A stretch of DNA of 11,288 nt from contig JAZNIT010000018.1 of NCBI GenBank assembly GCA_045577615.1, positions 1 through 11,288 on the forward strand, written 5' to 3'. Positions 6,180-11,288 of this stretch are shown one piece after another. The stretch is from RGIG2206 sp045577615 (GTDB taxonomy: Bacteria; Bacillota; Clostridia; Oscillospirales; Acutalibacteraceae). Numbering within the stretch: position 1 is the first letter of the stretch; each line of letters begins with the position of its first letter. Position numbers and translations under genes: made by a program. Below the pieces are notes generated by a model, which did no database searches, had not been told where the DNA came from, and saw nothing but the letters and a program-made list of their open reading frames with translations.

Positions 6180-6653
6180 TTATTCTGCATCTAAACTTTC
6201 AAAAAACTGCTTATTCTCCATAACAAAATTTCTTATTGCAAAGAAATAATATATTGAACCAACGACACCAATCACACCGCCGATAACAAGATTATACAAT
6301 AACGTTATTACGGGACCCGTAATCGATTCAAATTTTGACACAATTCCTTTTGGCTTTTCTAATAATGCTTTACTGTATTGCATGTCTTGCACAGATGAAA
6401 TAACATTTAAAACACCAACAACCAGTAAAAACCAATTTATAAAAATACCGCCTAAAATCTGCAATATTCCAATAACAAGCCAGATTATTCCGTTTGTATT
6501 AAGTCTTTGCGATAATGTATTTAATAAAGTAGCACCGTCGAACGACATATTGTTTACCGTTTGGGTGTTCTGTCCGCCAACTGCACAGCCGCAACCGACA
6601 CAAATTACTGCTTCATCCAATAATTCTTTTCCGCAATGTGTACAGTATTTCAT
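6180..6653 (-). CDS. Zinc-ribbon membrane protein D of the four-gene cassette
   Basis: A 157-residue protein of unknown function. The N-terminal zinc ribbon has cysteines at 4, 7, 18 and 21 (C-x2-C-x10-C-x2-C) with the shared KYCTHCGKELLDEAVICVGC pattern. A linker (about 25-52) follows, then hydrophobic segments at about 54-88 and 111-143 separated by a short polar stretch. The tail MENKQFFESLDAE is soluble. The zinc ribbon should lie in the cytosol since there is no signal peptide. It is the last of four such genes, 6 nt after the one before it, with only a modest AAAGGGA site about 10 nt before the ATG. The exact role is unknown; membrane anchoring of a zinc-binding head is all the sequence shows. 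Confidence 0.85.
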   Translation of the reverse strand: MKYCTHCGKELLDEAVICVGCGCAVGGQNTQTVNNMSFDGATLLNTLSQRLNTNGIIWLVIGILQILGGIFINWFLLVVGVLNVISSVQDMQYSKALLEKPKGIVSKFESITGPVITLLYNLVIGGVIGVVGSIYYFFAIRNFVMENKQFFESLDAE

Positions 6654-6659
6654 GGTCGT

Positions 6660-7205
6660 TTATTCCCTTTCATATGTTTTTCTTTCTTCTGAATCATAAA
6701 GACTTATTATTTCTCCGTCTTCATCATATTTAATTTTCAATTTGTCATCATTACTTAATACAACATAAGCCGAATTTTTCTTAAACTCAATTTTATATGT
6801 CCATTTGAAAGTATATTCCATTGGATCGTCCATACCTATGCCATAGAAATAACTATAATCTTCGCAATTACCCTCATCGTCAAAAGTATAGCTAGCCCTG
6901 TTTATAGAATACGAAGTATCCTCATTACATTCAAATTTTTCGCCAGATAATTCTTCTATGATTTTATTTGTCTTAAACGAATTGACAATGGGAATAGAAG
7001 CAAAAACCAAAGCAACCGCAACACATATCACTGCACTAACTATAATAACTATTTTTTTGTTTTTTATTTTTCGTTTTTGGATTTCAATTTCATCCGACAC
7101 TTTACCCGAATTATTCCCCGCATCAACTTGAATAGGACAACCACACCCTGGACATACAACAGCCTCATCCATAATTTCTTTTCCACATTTTTCACAAAAT
7201 TTCAT
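6660..7205 (-). CDS. Zinc-ribbon single-pass membrane protein C of the cassette
   Basis: A 181-residue protein. The zinc ribbon has cysteines at 4, 7, 18 and 21. A short charged linker ends KRKIKNKK, a single membrane segment covers about 51-72, and a ~105-residue polar domain follows, rich in Asp, Glu, Tyr and Ser (for example DEEGNC-like and SYFYGIGMDDPMEYTFKW stretches). By the positive-inside rule (Lys cluster before the segment) the C-terminal domain should be extracytoplasmic. The outer domain is not one I recognise. A clear AAGGAGAG site precedes the ATG. Its first 48 bases are identical to those of the first gene in the cassette (7878-7925), while the rest is unrelated. Confidence 0.85.
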   Translation of the reverse strand: MKFCEKCGKEIMDEAVVCPGCGCPIQVDAGNNSGKVSDEIEIQKRKIKNKKIVIIVSAVICVAVALVFASIPIVNSFKTNKIIEELSGEKFECNEDTSYSINRASYTFDDEGNCEDYSYFYGIGMDDPMEYTFKWTYKIEFKKNSAYVVLSNDDKLKIKYDEDGEIISLYDSEERKTYERE

Positions 7206-7228
7206 ACAACCCTCTCCTTACAAATACG

Positions 7229-7603
7229 TCAAAGTGACAAAGACGTTATAACTGCAATAATTACGACAAATAATATAAACGTTAATGCCGTTGAAATAAT
7301 GCCACAAACATATCCTACTTTTGCAGAAGAACTCATTACACCGTTTGTTTCATCCTTGCTCATACACGCTAAAACTATTGCGGTTATGCCTAAAGCAAAC
7401 CACCCAATAAAAAAACTGACAATTCCACATATCTTTGCCCATATAGCAAGTTGTGGTTCGGTTTCTTCTATAAGTATTTGTTGTGATGGTACAGTTGCTT
7501 GAAGAGGTACAAAGGAATTTGCTTTTTGAGTTTTACAACCGCAACTAAGACAAATTACCGCCTCGTCAGCAATTTCCTTTCCGCAATATGTACAGAATTT
7601 CAT
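7229..7603 (-). CDS. Zinc-ribbon membrane protein B of the cassette (DUF4190-like)
   Basis: A 124-residue protein with the N-terminal zinc ribbon (cysteines 4, 7, 18, 21), a Pro/Gln-rich linker (about 27-50) and two membrane segments at about 55-80 and 96-121. The segments are separated by a short polar loop (SKDETNGVMSSSAK). The two-helix part resembles DUF4190-type small membrane domains, often found fused to zinc ribbons in Firmicutes. Its ATG lies 1 nt after the stop of the gene before it, so translation is probably coupled; the only ribosome site is GGCGG inside the end of that gene. Function unknown. Confidence 0.85.
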   Translation of the reverse strand: MKFCTYCGKEIADEAVICLSCGCKTQKANSFVPLQATVPSQQILIEETEPQLAIWAKICGIVSFFIGWFALGITAIVLACMSKDETNGVMSSSAKVGYVCGIISTALTFILFVVIIAVITSLSL

Positions 7604-7604
7604 A

Positions 7605-7925
7605 TTACATACCGCCTAAAAGCATTATTAAAGACAATCCCCACCAGCACAAACCAATAATGCCGCAAATAAAACCTGTCTTAGCCTGCTTGCACATTAC
7701 GCCGCCTGTTTTTTCTTTGCTCTTATTGGCAAGAATAATAGCAGGTATACCTAGAGGCGCCAACAAAAGAATACTGAGAATACCCAACAAAGATGCTGTT
7801 TTCGCCTGCTTGGGAACCTCAACCACCTTGGTTGCTTCCGCCTCTTTTTTTACTGCACAACCGCAACTAGGACATATAACAGCCTCATCCATAATTTCTT
7901 TTCCACATTTTTCACAAAATTTCAT
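7605..7925 (-). CDS. Zinc-ribbon membrane protein A, first gene of the cassette (DUF4190-like)
   Basis: A 106-residue protein with the N-terminal zinc ribbon (cysteines 4, 7, 18, 21), a Lys/Glu/Val-rich linker (24-42) and two hydrophobic segments at about 44-66 and 83-104. The loop between them (ANKSKEKTGGVMCKQAKTG) aligns by eye with the loop of the next gene, so the two are paralogues. A strong AAGGAGG precedes the ATG. It is the first gene after the promoter at 7969-7997 and is divergent from the XRE regulator. Function unknown; the family fold suggests a small membrane sensor or assembly factor, but that is a guess. Confidence 0.85.
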   Translation of the reverse strand: MKFCEKCGKEIMDEAVICPSCGCAVKKEAEATKVVEVPKQAKTASLLGILSILLLAPLGIPAIILANKSKEKTGGVMCKQAKTGFICGIIGLCWWGLSLIMLLGGM

Positions 7926-7968
7926 AGTAAAACCTCCTTAAATAATTTGTCGAAAAACGACTAACAAT

Positions 7969-7997
7969 ATTATATGACATATTGTCATAAATGTCAA
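7969..7997 (-). promoter_or_regulatory. Promoter of the zinc-ribbon operon
   Basis: On the minus strand a perfect TTGACA (7997-7992), 17-bp spacer and TATAAT (7974-7969). The operator palindrome at 7973-7989 fills the spacer, so a bound repressor would block polymerase directly. Such a strong promoter with a built-in operator suggests tight, inducible control. Confidence 0.85.
7973..7989. promoter_or_regulatory. Operator 1, inside the zinc-ribbon operon promoter
   Basis: TATGACA-TAT-TGTCATA: 7-bp arms with a 3-bp centre. It matches operator 2, whose centre is 33 bp away, about three helical turns, so both sites face the same side of the DNA. The probable binder is the XRE protein encoded next door. 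Confidence 0.75.
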
Positions 7998-8005
7998 TAA
8001 AAAAT

Positions 8006-8022
8006 TATGACATAATGTCATT
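8006..8022. promoter_or_regulatory. Operator 2, at the XRE gene promoter
   Basis: ATGACA-TAA-TGTCAT (8007-8021), ending 2 bp before the AAGGGGGA ribosome site of the XRE gene. Any plus-strand promoter must overlap it; TTGTCA (7982-7987) with TATGAC (8006-8011), spacer 18, is a weak candidate. Autorepression is the likely meaning. Confidence 0.7.
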
Positions 8023-8036
8023 AAGGGGGATGTGTC

Positions 8037-8249
8037 ATGAAAACAAATTTAAAATTACTGCGAAAAGGCAAGGGATATACACAAATTGCCGTACAAATGA
8101 AGACCGGAATTGAACAAGCGCTGCTCTCCAAGTTTGAAAACGGTGAGAGAGTGCCTCCTACCGAGACACTGATACGACTTGCAGATTTTTATAATGTGAG
8201 CATAGATTATATCTTATGCAGAACAGACAATCCAAATTTACAAAAATAA
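8037..8249 (+). CDS. XRE/Cro-type HTH transcriptional regulator
   Basis: A 70-residue protein that is essentially one HTH_3/XRE domain. The first helix is NLKLLRKGKG (4-13), the turn helices are TQIAVQMKT (15-23) and EQALLSKFENGERVP (26-40), then LIRLADFYNVSIDYIL (45-60). There is no sensor domain. It probably binds as a dimer to the two palindromes in the 111-bp divergent region, repressing itself and the zinc-ribbon operon; this is inferred from site placement. The recognition helix differs from the usual S-x-W pattern, having EQALLSKFE. The AAGGGGGA site is 7 nt before the ATG. It is monocistronic, with a terminator that begins at its stop codon. Confidence 0.92.
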   Translation: MKTNLKLLRKGKGYTQIAVQMKTGIEQALLSKFENGERVPPTETLIRLADFYNVSIDYILCRTDNPNLQK

Positions 8250-8280
8250 GCCGTGAAATTCACGGCTTGCTTTTATTTTG
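8248..8280 (+). terminator. Terminator of the XRE gene
   Basis: Perfect 9-bp stem 8248-8256/8260-8268 with a 3-nt loop, then GCTTTTATTTT. It overlaps the last two bases of the stop codon. Confidence 0.88.
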
Positions 8281-8286
8281 GCAAAT

Positions 8287-8474
8287 CAATGCGGAGCATT
8301 GTATATCATCAATTCCGTAGGAATTGCATATCATCAAAACGGAGTTTTGTATATCATCATTGCGAAAGCATTTTTTATGCACACCTAAAGGTGTGATGAG
8401 ATACAAAGGCGGCGTGCCGCCTTTGATGATATACACGACTGCGTCGTGATGATATGCCATTGCTTTCGCAATGG
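8287..8474. repeat. Hairpin array 1: eight short stem-loops with 8-nt spacers ATGATAT[A/G]
   Basis: Stem-loops at 8287-8301, 8310-8326, 8335-8349, 8358-8371 (broken), 8380-8395, 8404-8425, 8434-8448 and 8457-8474, with start-to-start distances mostly 21-25 bp. Stems differ in sequence but are self-complementary (6-9 bp, 3-4 nt loops). The spacer reads ATGATAT[A/G] on the minus strand at 8302-8309, 8327-8334 and 8350-8357, and on the plus strand at 8426-8433 and 8449-8456; 8396-8403 has one mismatch. Orientation flips near 8371-8379, where a T-run replaces one arm. The fourth and eighth hairpins are inverted relatives. The minus-strand open frame through it is an artefact of the repeats. Confidence 0.9.
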
Positions 8475-8477
8475 ATA

Positions 8478-8511
8478 AAAAAAGAACGAAGCGATTGCTT
8501 CGTTCTTTTTT
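8478..8511 (-). terminator. Terminator of the lipoprotein gene, at the end of array 1
   Basis: Perfect 15-bp stem 8478-8492/8497-8511 with loop GATT, beginning with A residues and ending with T residues, so it works in both directions. It lies about 50 bp after the lipoprotein stop codon. Confidence 0.85.
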
Positions 8512-8562
8512 GTCATTCGTGTCCGAAAAAGAACCGGTCAAAAACCAAAGATTTAATCATAT

Positions 8563-9117
8563 TTATTTTAAAGAAAAATGATATTCAATAAATTCATTCA
8601 TTTCCTTAATTTCATTTGCATTTGTTTCACAAATATAATCAAGATCAGGAGCATATATCCACAAATATACAATTTCAAACTTCTCATCAGAAATGCCGAT
8701 CATTCCAAAGTTTTTAGGATAAACTGTATCTTCAAACTTTGTTATTTTAAAGTCATATCCATAAGCGGAAAATTCTTCAATAGGAATAGTATAGACTGTA
8801 TCATCAAAATCAGCCTTTTGCGGAGCATCAAGGTATGTATACGCTGTATTAAGTTTTTCTTTTTCTTTCAAAAACTCTTCTTCATCATACTTTACAACCA
8901 ACTGCATCGAATATTCAGGAAAAATGCTTTCATCTTTTTTTGAAAAATATTCAATGTCTTTATATTTACCTATGTTGTCCAGGTTTGGCATAAAAACACT
9001 TGCCTCATAGGCTTCAATATCATCAACATAATTGTCGATATTATTATCCGTTTTTACGCAAGAGCAAAGTATTAATGTAATCATTAAGGTAATAATCATC
9101 ACAGAAATTTTTCTCAT
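8563..9117 (-). CDS. Putative lipoprotein of unknown function
   Basis: A 184-residue protein. Residues 1-19 form a lipoprotein signal peptide (RK, then a hydrophobic stretch) ending in the lipobox LCSC with the lipidated cysteine at C20. The mature part is acidic and rich in Tyr, Asp, Glu and Phe, with no repeats or recognised motifs. It should be anchored on the outer face of the membrane. The ATG follows AAGGCGGTGAT, one base from the ideal ribosome site. The promoter is probably the TATAAT at 9143-9138. The gene sits alone between the two hairpin arrays. Codon use is AT-rich like the zinc-ribbon genes and unlike ligA or the symporter, which may hint at a different history. I do not recognise the family. 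Confidence 0.8.
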   Translation of the reverse strand: MRKISVMIITLMITLILCSCVKTDNNIDNYVDDIEAYEASVFMPNLDNIGKYKDIEYFSKKDESIFPEYSMQLVVKYDEEEFLKEKEKLNTAYTYLDAPQKADFDDTVYTIPIEEFSAYGYDFKITKFEDTVYPKNFGMIGISDEKFEIVYLWIYAPDLDYICETNANEIKEMNEFIEYHFSLK

Positions 9118-9137
9118 ACTATCACCGCCTTGGGAGT

Positions 9138-9166
9138 ATTATAGCATAAAAGCGGCGGAGACGCAA
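9138..9166 (-). promoter_or_regulatory. Probable promoter of the lipoprotein gene
   Basis: TATAAT on the minus strand (9143-9138) with a poor -35 candidate TTGCGT (9166-9161) at 17 bp. The -10 lies about 8 nt before the ribosome site, so the leader would be very short. Confidence 0.5.
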
Positions 9167-9172
9167 GTTATT

Positions 9173-9346
9173 AGTGTTATTCTGTGCTTCGCACAGAGTG
9201 ATATTATGCCTTACGGCATAGTGATATTTTTGCCTTTGGCAAAAGTGATATTATATTCGCCTCCAAAACTCGCGAAGCGAATATCACTTGCGAAGCAAAT
9301 ATAACTGAGCGAAGCTCAATATAACTCGCCGAAGGCGAATATAACT
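9173..9346. repeat. Hairpin array 2: short stem-loops with 9-nt spacers AGT[G/T]ATATT
   Basis: Stem-loops at 9181-9197, 9205-9220, 9228-9244, a composite at 9253-9284, then 9288-9298, 9306-9318 and 9326-9338 (loop GAA in the last three). The spacer AGTGATATT is exact on the plus strand at 9197-9205, 9220-9228 and 9244-9252. On the minus strand AGTGATATT is at 9288-9280 and AGTTATATT at 9306-9298, 9326-9318 and 9346-9338; AGTGTTATT at 9173-9181 is a weaker copy. Spacer ends form the outer base pair of each stem. Orientation flips around 9253-9279. The stems vary freely while the spacers do not. The core TGATAT is shared with array 1. Confidence 0.9.
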
Positions 9347-9382
9347 GAAAAAACTCTTGTTCTTTCGAACAAGAATTTTTTC
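9347..9382 (-). terminator. Terminator of tRNA-Arg
   Basis: Stem 9347-9362 with 9367-9382 (one mismatch, C9354/A9375), loop TTTC. The A/T-run arms give a T-tract on the minus strand directly after the tRNA CCA end (9383). Array 2 abuts it. Confidence 0.85.
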
Positions 9383-9459
9383 TGGCGTCCCAAGAGGGAC
9401 TCGAACCCCCGGCCCTCTGCTTAGAAGGCAGATGCTCTATCCAGCTGAGCTATTGAGAC
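9383..9459 (-). tRNA. tRNA-Arg(TCT)
   Basis: Cloverleaf on the minus strand: acceptor GTCTCAA pairs with TTGGGAC, discriminator G, encoded CCA (9385-9383). The D-stem is GCTC/GAGC. Anticodon stem TCTGC/GCAGA closes loop CTTCTAA with anticodon TCT (9425-9423, reads AGA). The T-arm is GGGGGTTCGAGTCCCTC-like. It lies 81 nt downstream of tRNA-Lys on the same strand with a hairpin terminator between, and I found no good promoter of its own. Confidence 0.96.
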
Positions 9460-9474
9460 GTATTTATTCTGTAA

Positions 9475-9497
9475 TAAAAAACCGCCCTACACGGCGG
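9475..9497 (-). terminator. Hairpin terminator between tRNA-Lys and tRNA-Arg
   Basis: On the minus strand CCGCC (9497-9493), a 6-nt loop and GGCGG (9486-9482) followed by TTTTTT. A 5-bp GC stem with a T-run looks like an intrinsic terminator, yet tRNA-Arg begins only about 16 nt later. It may be a leaky or processed hairpin. Confidence 0.6.
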
Positions 9498-9540
9498 CAC
9501 GTGAAGCGTCGCTCTTATAAATGAGCTGCCCCAAAAGGAA

Positions 9541-9616
9541 TGGTGAGCCATCGGGGACTCGAACCCCGGACACCTTGATTAAAAGTCAAGTGCTCTACCA
9601 CCTGAGCTAATGGCTC
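9541..9616 (-). tRNA. tRNA-Lys(TTT)
   Basis: Cloverleaf on the minus strand: acceptor GAGCCAT pairs with ATGGCTC, discriminator A, encoded CCA (9543-9541). Anticodon stem CTTGA/TCAAG closes loop CTTTTAA with anticodon TTT (9583-9581). The T-arm CGGGGTTCGAGTCCCCG is perfect. It is read from the strong promoter at 9686-9714 after a leader of about 60 nt holding a small hairpin (GTGCT...AGCAC). Confidence 0.97.
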
Positions 9617-9685
9617 TTATAACCTGTGCTAAAACAAGCACAACTTCCTGCATTGACAAGCCACACGGCATATCAACAGTTACTG

Positions 9686-9714
9686 ATTATAGCATTATAC
9701 CCTCTAATTGTCAA
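9686..9714 (-). promoter_or_regulatory. Promoter of the tRNA-Lys/tRNA-Arg unit
   Basis: On the minus strand perfect TTGACA (9714-9709), 17-bp spacer and TATAAT (9691-9686). A second TATAAT lies inside the spacer but too close to the -35 to use it. Confidence 0.88.
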
Positions 9715-9745
9715 GTGTTTTTTTATAACTTTATAATTTATATTT

Positions 9746-9778
9746 AATAAAAAATGCGCGGAACAAACCGCGCATTTT
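9746..9778 (-). terminator. Terminator of potD
   Basis: Perfect 11-bp stem 9751-9761/9768-9778 with a 6-nt loop. On the minus strand it ends in TTTTTTATT. It begins 3 nt after the potD stop codon. Confidence 0.88.
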
Positions 9779-9780
9779 CG

Positions 9781-10839
9781 TTATGATATTCTTACTTCTA
9801 TCCAAAGCTTGTCGATGGCGCTTAAAACCTCTGTAGGCAAATGGTCAAAGGTAAAAGAGCGCTCAAGAGTCTGAGCATCGGGATATGAAATCTCGTCGAT
9901 ATAATCCTCGGGAATAAGTTCAGCTTTAAAGGGTGAGGAATAGCCGATATAATCGACATTTTCGAACTGAACATCTTCTCTCAATATAAAGTCGATAAAT
10001 CTATGTGCTGCATCATAATTGGGGCTATCCTTAAGTATGCACATACTGTCAACGAAGCGGTTAAAACCCTCTTTAGGCAGACAGAATTCAAGATCTTCGT
10101 TTTCCTCCGCCATAACAAGATAGTCGCCTGCATAATAAGGTGCAATCCATGCAACCTCATTGACCATTTTATCAAAGATTTGATCCATTACGTAATCTTG
10201 AACATACGGACGCTGCTTTGCAAGCTTTTCGGATGCTTTCTTGAGTTGATCGTAGTCGTGTGTGTTGGGATCAACTTTGGCAAGCAACTGACCAATAGCC
10301 ATTGCGTCACGAGAATTGCTGAACATCAGAATTTTATCTTTATAATCACTGTCCCACAAAATCTCCCAACTGTCAACAGTCTTAGTCACATACTTGGTAT
10401 TGTATATTATACCAACAGTTCCCCAGGTATACGGCACACTGTACTTATTTTCGGGATCATAGCTTGGATTCTTAAAGCTGTCGTCTATGTTGCTATAGTT
10501 TGTAAGCTTTGAAAAATCAATAGATGCAAGCATATCATCTTCAATAAGACGGGCTATCATATAGTCAGACGGAATAACAATATCATAACTTGCACCGCCT
10601 GATTTAAGTTTGGCATACATAGCCTCGTTACTTTCGTATGTGAGGTAATTAACCTTTATGCCGGTTTCTTTTTCAAACTTTGCAATAATATCAACAGTGT
10701 CATCATCACCATTGGCGATATATTGGCCCCAATTGAAGATATTAAGTGTTTTAGTTTGCTCAGTACATCCGGCAAGAGTAGGCAAAGACACAAGTACCAT
10801 TGCGGCGCAAATCACAAGTGAAATCAAGCGTTTCATCAT
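9781..10839 (-). CDS. potD: Spermidine/putrescine ABC transporter substrate-binding lipoprotein PotD
   Basis: Captures polyamines outside the membrane and hands them to the PotB/PotC channel, powered by the ATPase PotA. The 352 residues match the usual size. A signal peptide (1-24) ends in lipobox LAGC with lipidated C25. The mature protein starts the family fold with LNIFNWGQYI (32-41), then YDIVIPSDYMI (85-95), VPYTWGTVGIIYN (135-147) and WEILWDSDYKDKILMFSNSRD (158-178, wall of the binding site), and near the end CLPKEGFNRFVDS. The ATG at 10839 overlaps the potC stop (ATGA), which favours this start over the next Met and implies translational coupling; a GGGGG-rich site lies upstream. Which polyamine is bound cannot be read from the sequence. 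Confidence 0.95.
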   Translation of the reverse strand: MMKRLISLVICAAMVLVSLPTLAGCTEQTKTLNIFNWGQYIANGDDDTVDIIAKFEKETGIKVNYLTYESNEAMYAKLKSGGASYDIVIPSDYMIARLIEDDMLASIDFSKLTNYSNIDDSFKNPSYDPENKYSVPYTWGTVGIIYNTKYVTKTVDSWEILWDSDYKDKILMFSNSRDAMAIGQLLAKVDPNTHDYDQLKKASEKLAKQRPYVQDYVMDQIFDKMVNEVAWIAPYYAGDYLVMAEENEDLEFCLPKEGFNRFVDSMCILKDSPNYDAAHRFIDFILREDVQFENVDYIGYSSPFKAELIPEDYIDEISYPDAQTLERSFTFDHLPTEVLSAIDKLWIEVRIS

Positions 10840-11015
10840 ATTTTGCCCCCTTCTTTGCCGTTGAGCTTTTTGTCTTGACGCATTTGTATAAAGTTAGTAG
10901 AAACAAGAAGCAACATTATAATAACAAACATAAGGGTAAACAAGGCATATACAGACGGTGAAAGCGGCTTTTTCACATAGTTATATATTTCGAGGGGCAA
11001 GGTGTTGAAATCGGT
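10836..11015 (-). pseudogene. potC: C-terminal 59 residues of PotC permease, 5' part missing
   Basis: The frame reads TDFNTLPLEIYNYVKKPLSP, then a hydrophobic segment (about 23-42 of the fragment) and a charged tail ending GKEGGKI. The FNTLPLEIY block and last membrane helix match the end of PotC-type spermidine/putrescine permeases, and its TGA overlaps the potD ATG. The remaining ~200 residues expected upstream are absent: at about 11013-11020 the sequence switches to a MATE transporter in another frame. An ATG at 11024 lies in the foreign part and is not a real start. If the junction is natural, this importer has lost its inner-membrane channel subunit. If it is an assembly error, the gene is simply incomplete here. 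Confidence 0.8.
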
Positions 11016-11016
11016 G

Positions 11017-11288
11017 CGGAGCAAAAATCATGATCGGGATCATAAGGACAATTGCCGAACATACAGACAGCATAAGCGATACGGTTACGCCTTTTTTGGC
11101 GCGTTCCGCCTGCATTTTCCCGAGATTCTGCCCGACAAATGTCGTCGAGGCAAGAGACACGGACTGAACGGGCAGGATAACAAGCTGGTCAATTTTTGAA
11201 TATGCTGTCCATCCGGACATACAGTCGGCTCCGAAATAATTGATATATGACTGAACAAAAATATTTGAAAATGATGTAATCGCCATCT
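11017..11288 (-). pseudogene. Internal fragment of a MATE-family multidrug/Na+ efflux transporter
   Basis: About 90 residues continue off the window edge with no start of their own. They contain SYINYFGADCMSGWTAYSKID and then ASTTFVGQNLG, the hallmark of the middle of NorM/DinF-type MATE proteins (roughly residues 250-340 of ~450). The frame follows the family down to MIPIMIFAP and then changes into frame-shifted PotC coding sequence (HRFQH...), so the C-terminal third is missing. Codon choice is richer in GC than in potD next to it (CCG and GCG are frequent), suggesting another source. The Met at 11286 is internal, not a start. Confidence 0.8.

Noticed and set aside
8260..8541. 93-residue minus-strand open frame
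   Set aside because: It consists entirely of hairpin array 1 and two terminators; its apparent peptide motifs are translated spacers.
9032..9304. 90-residue plus-strand open frame
   Set aside because: Antisense to the lipoprotein start and continues into array 2; no ribosome site.
8287..9346. CRISPR array
   Set aside because: The constant units are only 8-9 nt, the variable units are self-complementary hairpins rather than unique flat spacers, orientation flips inside each array, and no cas genes are present.
10003..10512. 169-residue plus-strand open frame inside potD
   Set aside because: Antisense shadow of potD with no independent support.

Overview
The window looks like a chromosomal segment from a low-to-mid GC anaerobic Clostridia-type Firmicute, probably an uncultured gut Oscillospiraceae or Ruminococcaceae relative. 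The grounds are consensus sigma-A promoters (TTGACA-16/17-TATAAT), strong Shine-Dalgarno sites, an NAD-dependent ligase preceded by a small Cys-rich protein of a kind I associate with Clostridia, a tandem glycine riboswitch, and tRNA genes with encoded CCA. This placement is inference; there is no rRNA in the window.

Layout. 1-173: edge of a possible mobile gene with long inverted repeats, then a terminator. 174-2389 (minus): two-gene operon of a small Cys-rich protein and ligA. 2440-2612: tRNA-Gln(CTG) with its own promoter and terminator. 2556-2767: a structured segment of about 200 bp bounded by two copies of the tRNA-Gln 3' end. 2603-3157 (minus): decayed fragment of a phage/mobile-type protein, with nothing recognisable between it and about 3326. 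3327-5202: a promoter, tandem glycine riboswitch and intrinsic terminator controlling an AGCS-family sodium:amino-acid symporter. 5213-6047: a monocistronic AIM24/TIGR00266-like protein. 6017-6131: three stacked perfect hairpins between convergent units. 6180-7925 (minus): four consecutive small zinc-ribbon membrane proteins. They are transcribed from a consensus promoter carrying an operator palindrome, divergent from a small XRE repressor-like gene (8037-8249). 8287-8474 and 9181-9338: two arrays of short hairpins with exactly conserved 8-9 nt spacers, flanking a lipoprotein gene (8563-9117, minus). 9383-9616 (minus): tRNA-Arg(TCT) and tRNA-Lys(TTT). 9781-11016 (minus): potD and the C-terminal end of potC, abruptly joined to a MATE transporter fragment that runs off the window.

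How parts work together. Glycine probably controls the AGCS transporter through the riboswitch and terminator. The XRE protein probably represses both itself and the zinc-ribbon operon through two ATGACA-N3-TGTCAT sites 33 bp apart. PotC and PotD belong to one polyamine ABC importer and are translationally coupled through an ATGA overlap.

The features that standard gene families do not explain are the two mirrored hairpin arrays, the tRNA-bounded structured segment, the zinc-ribbon cassette whose 5' ends are nearly identical while the rest differs, and the PotC/MATE chimeric junction, which could be an assembly artefact.
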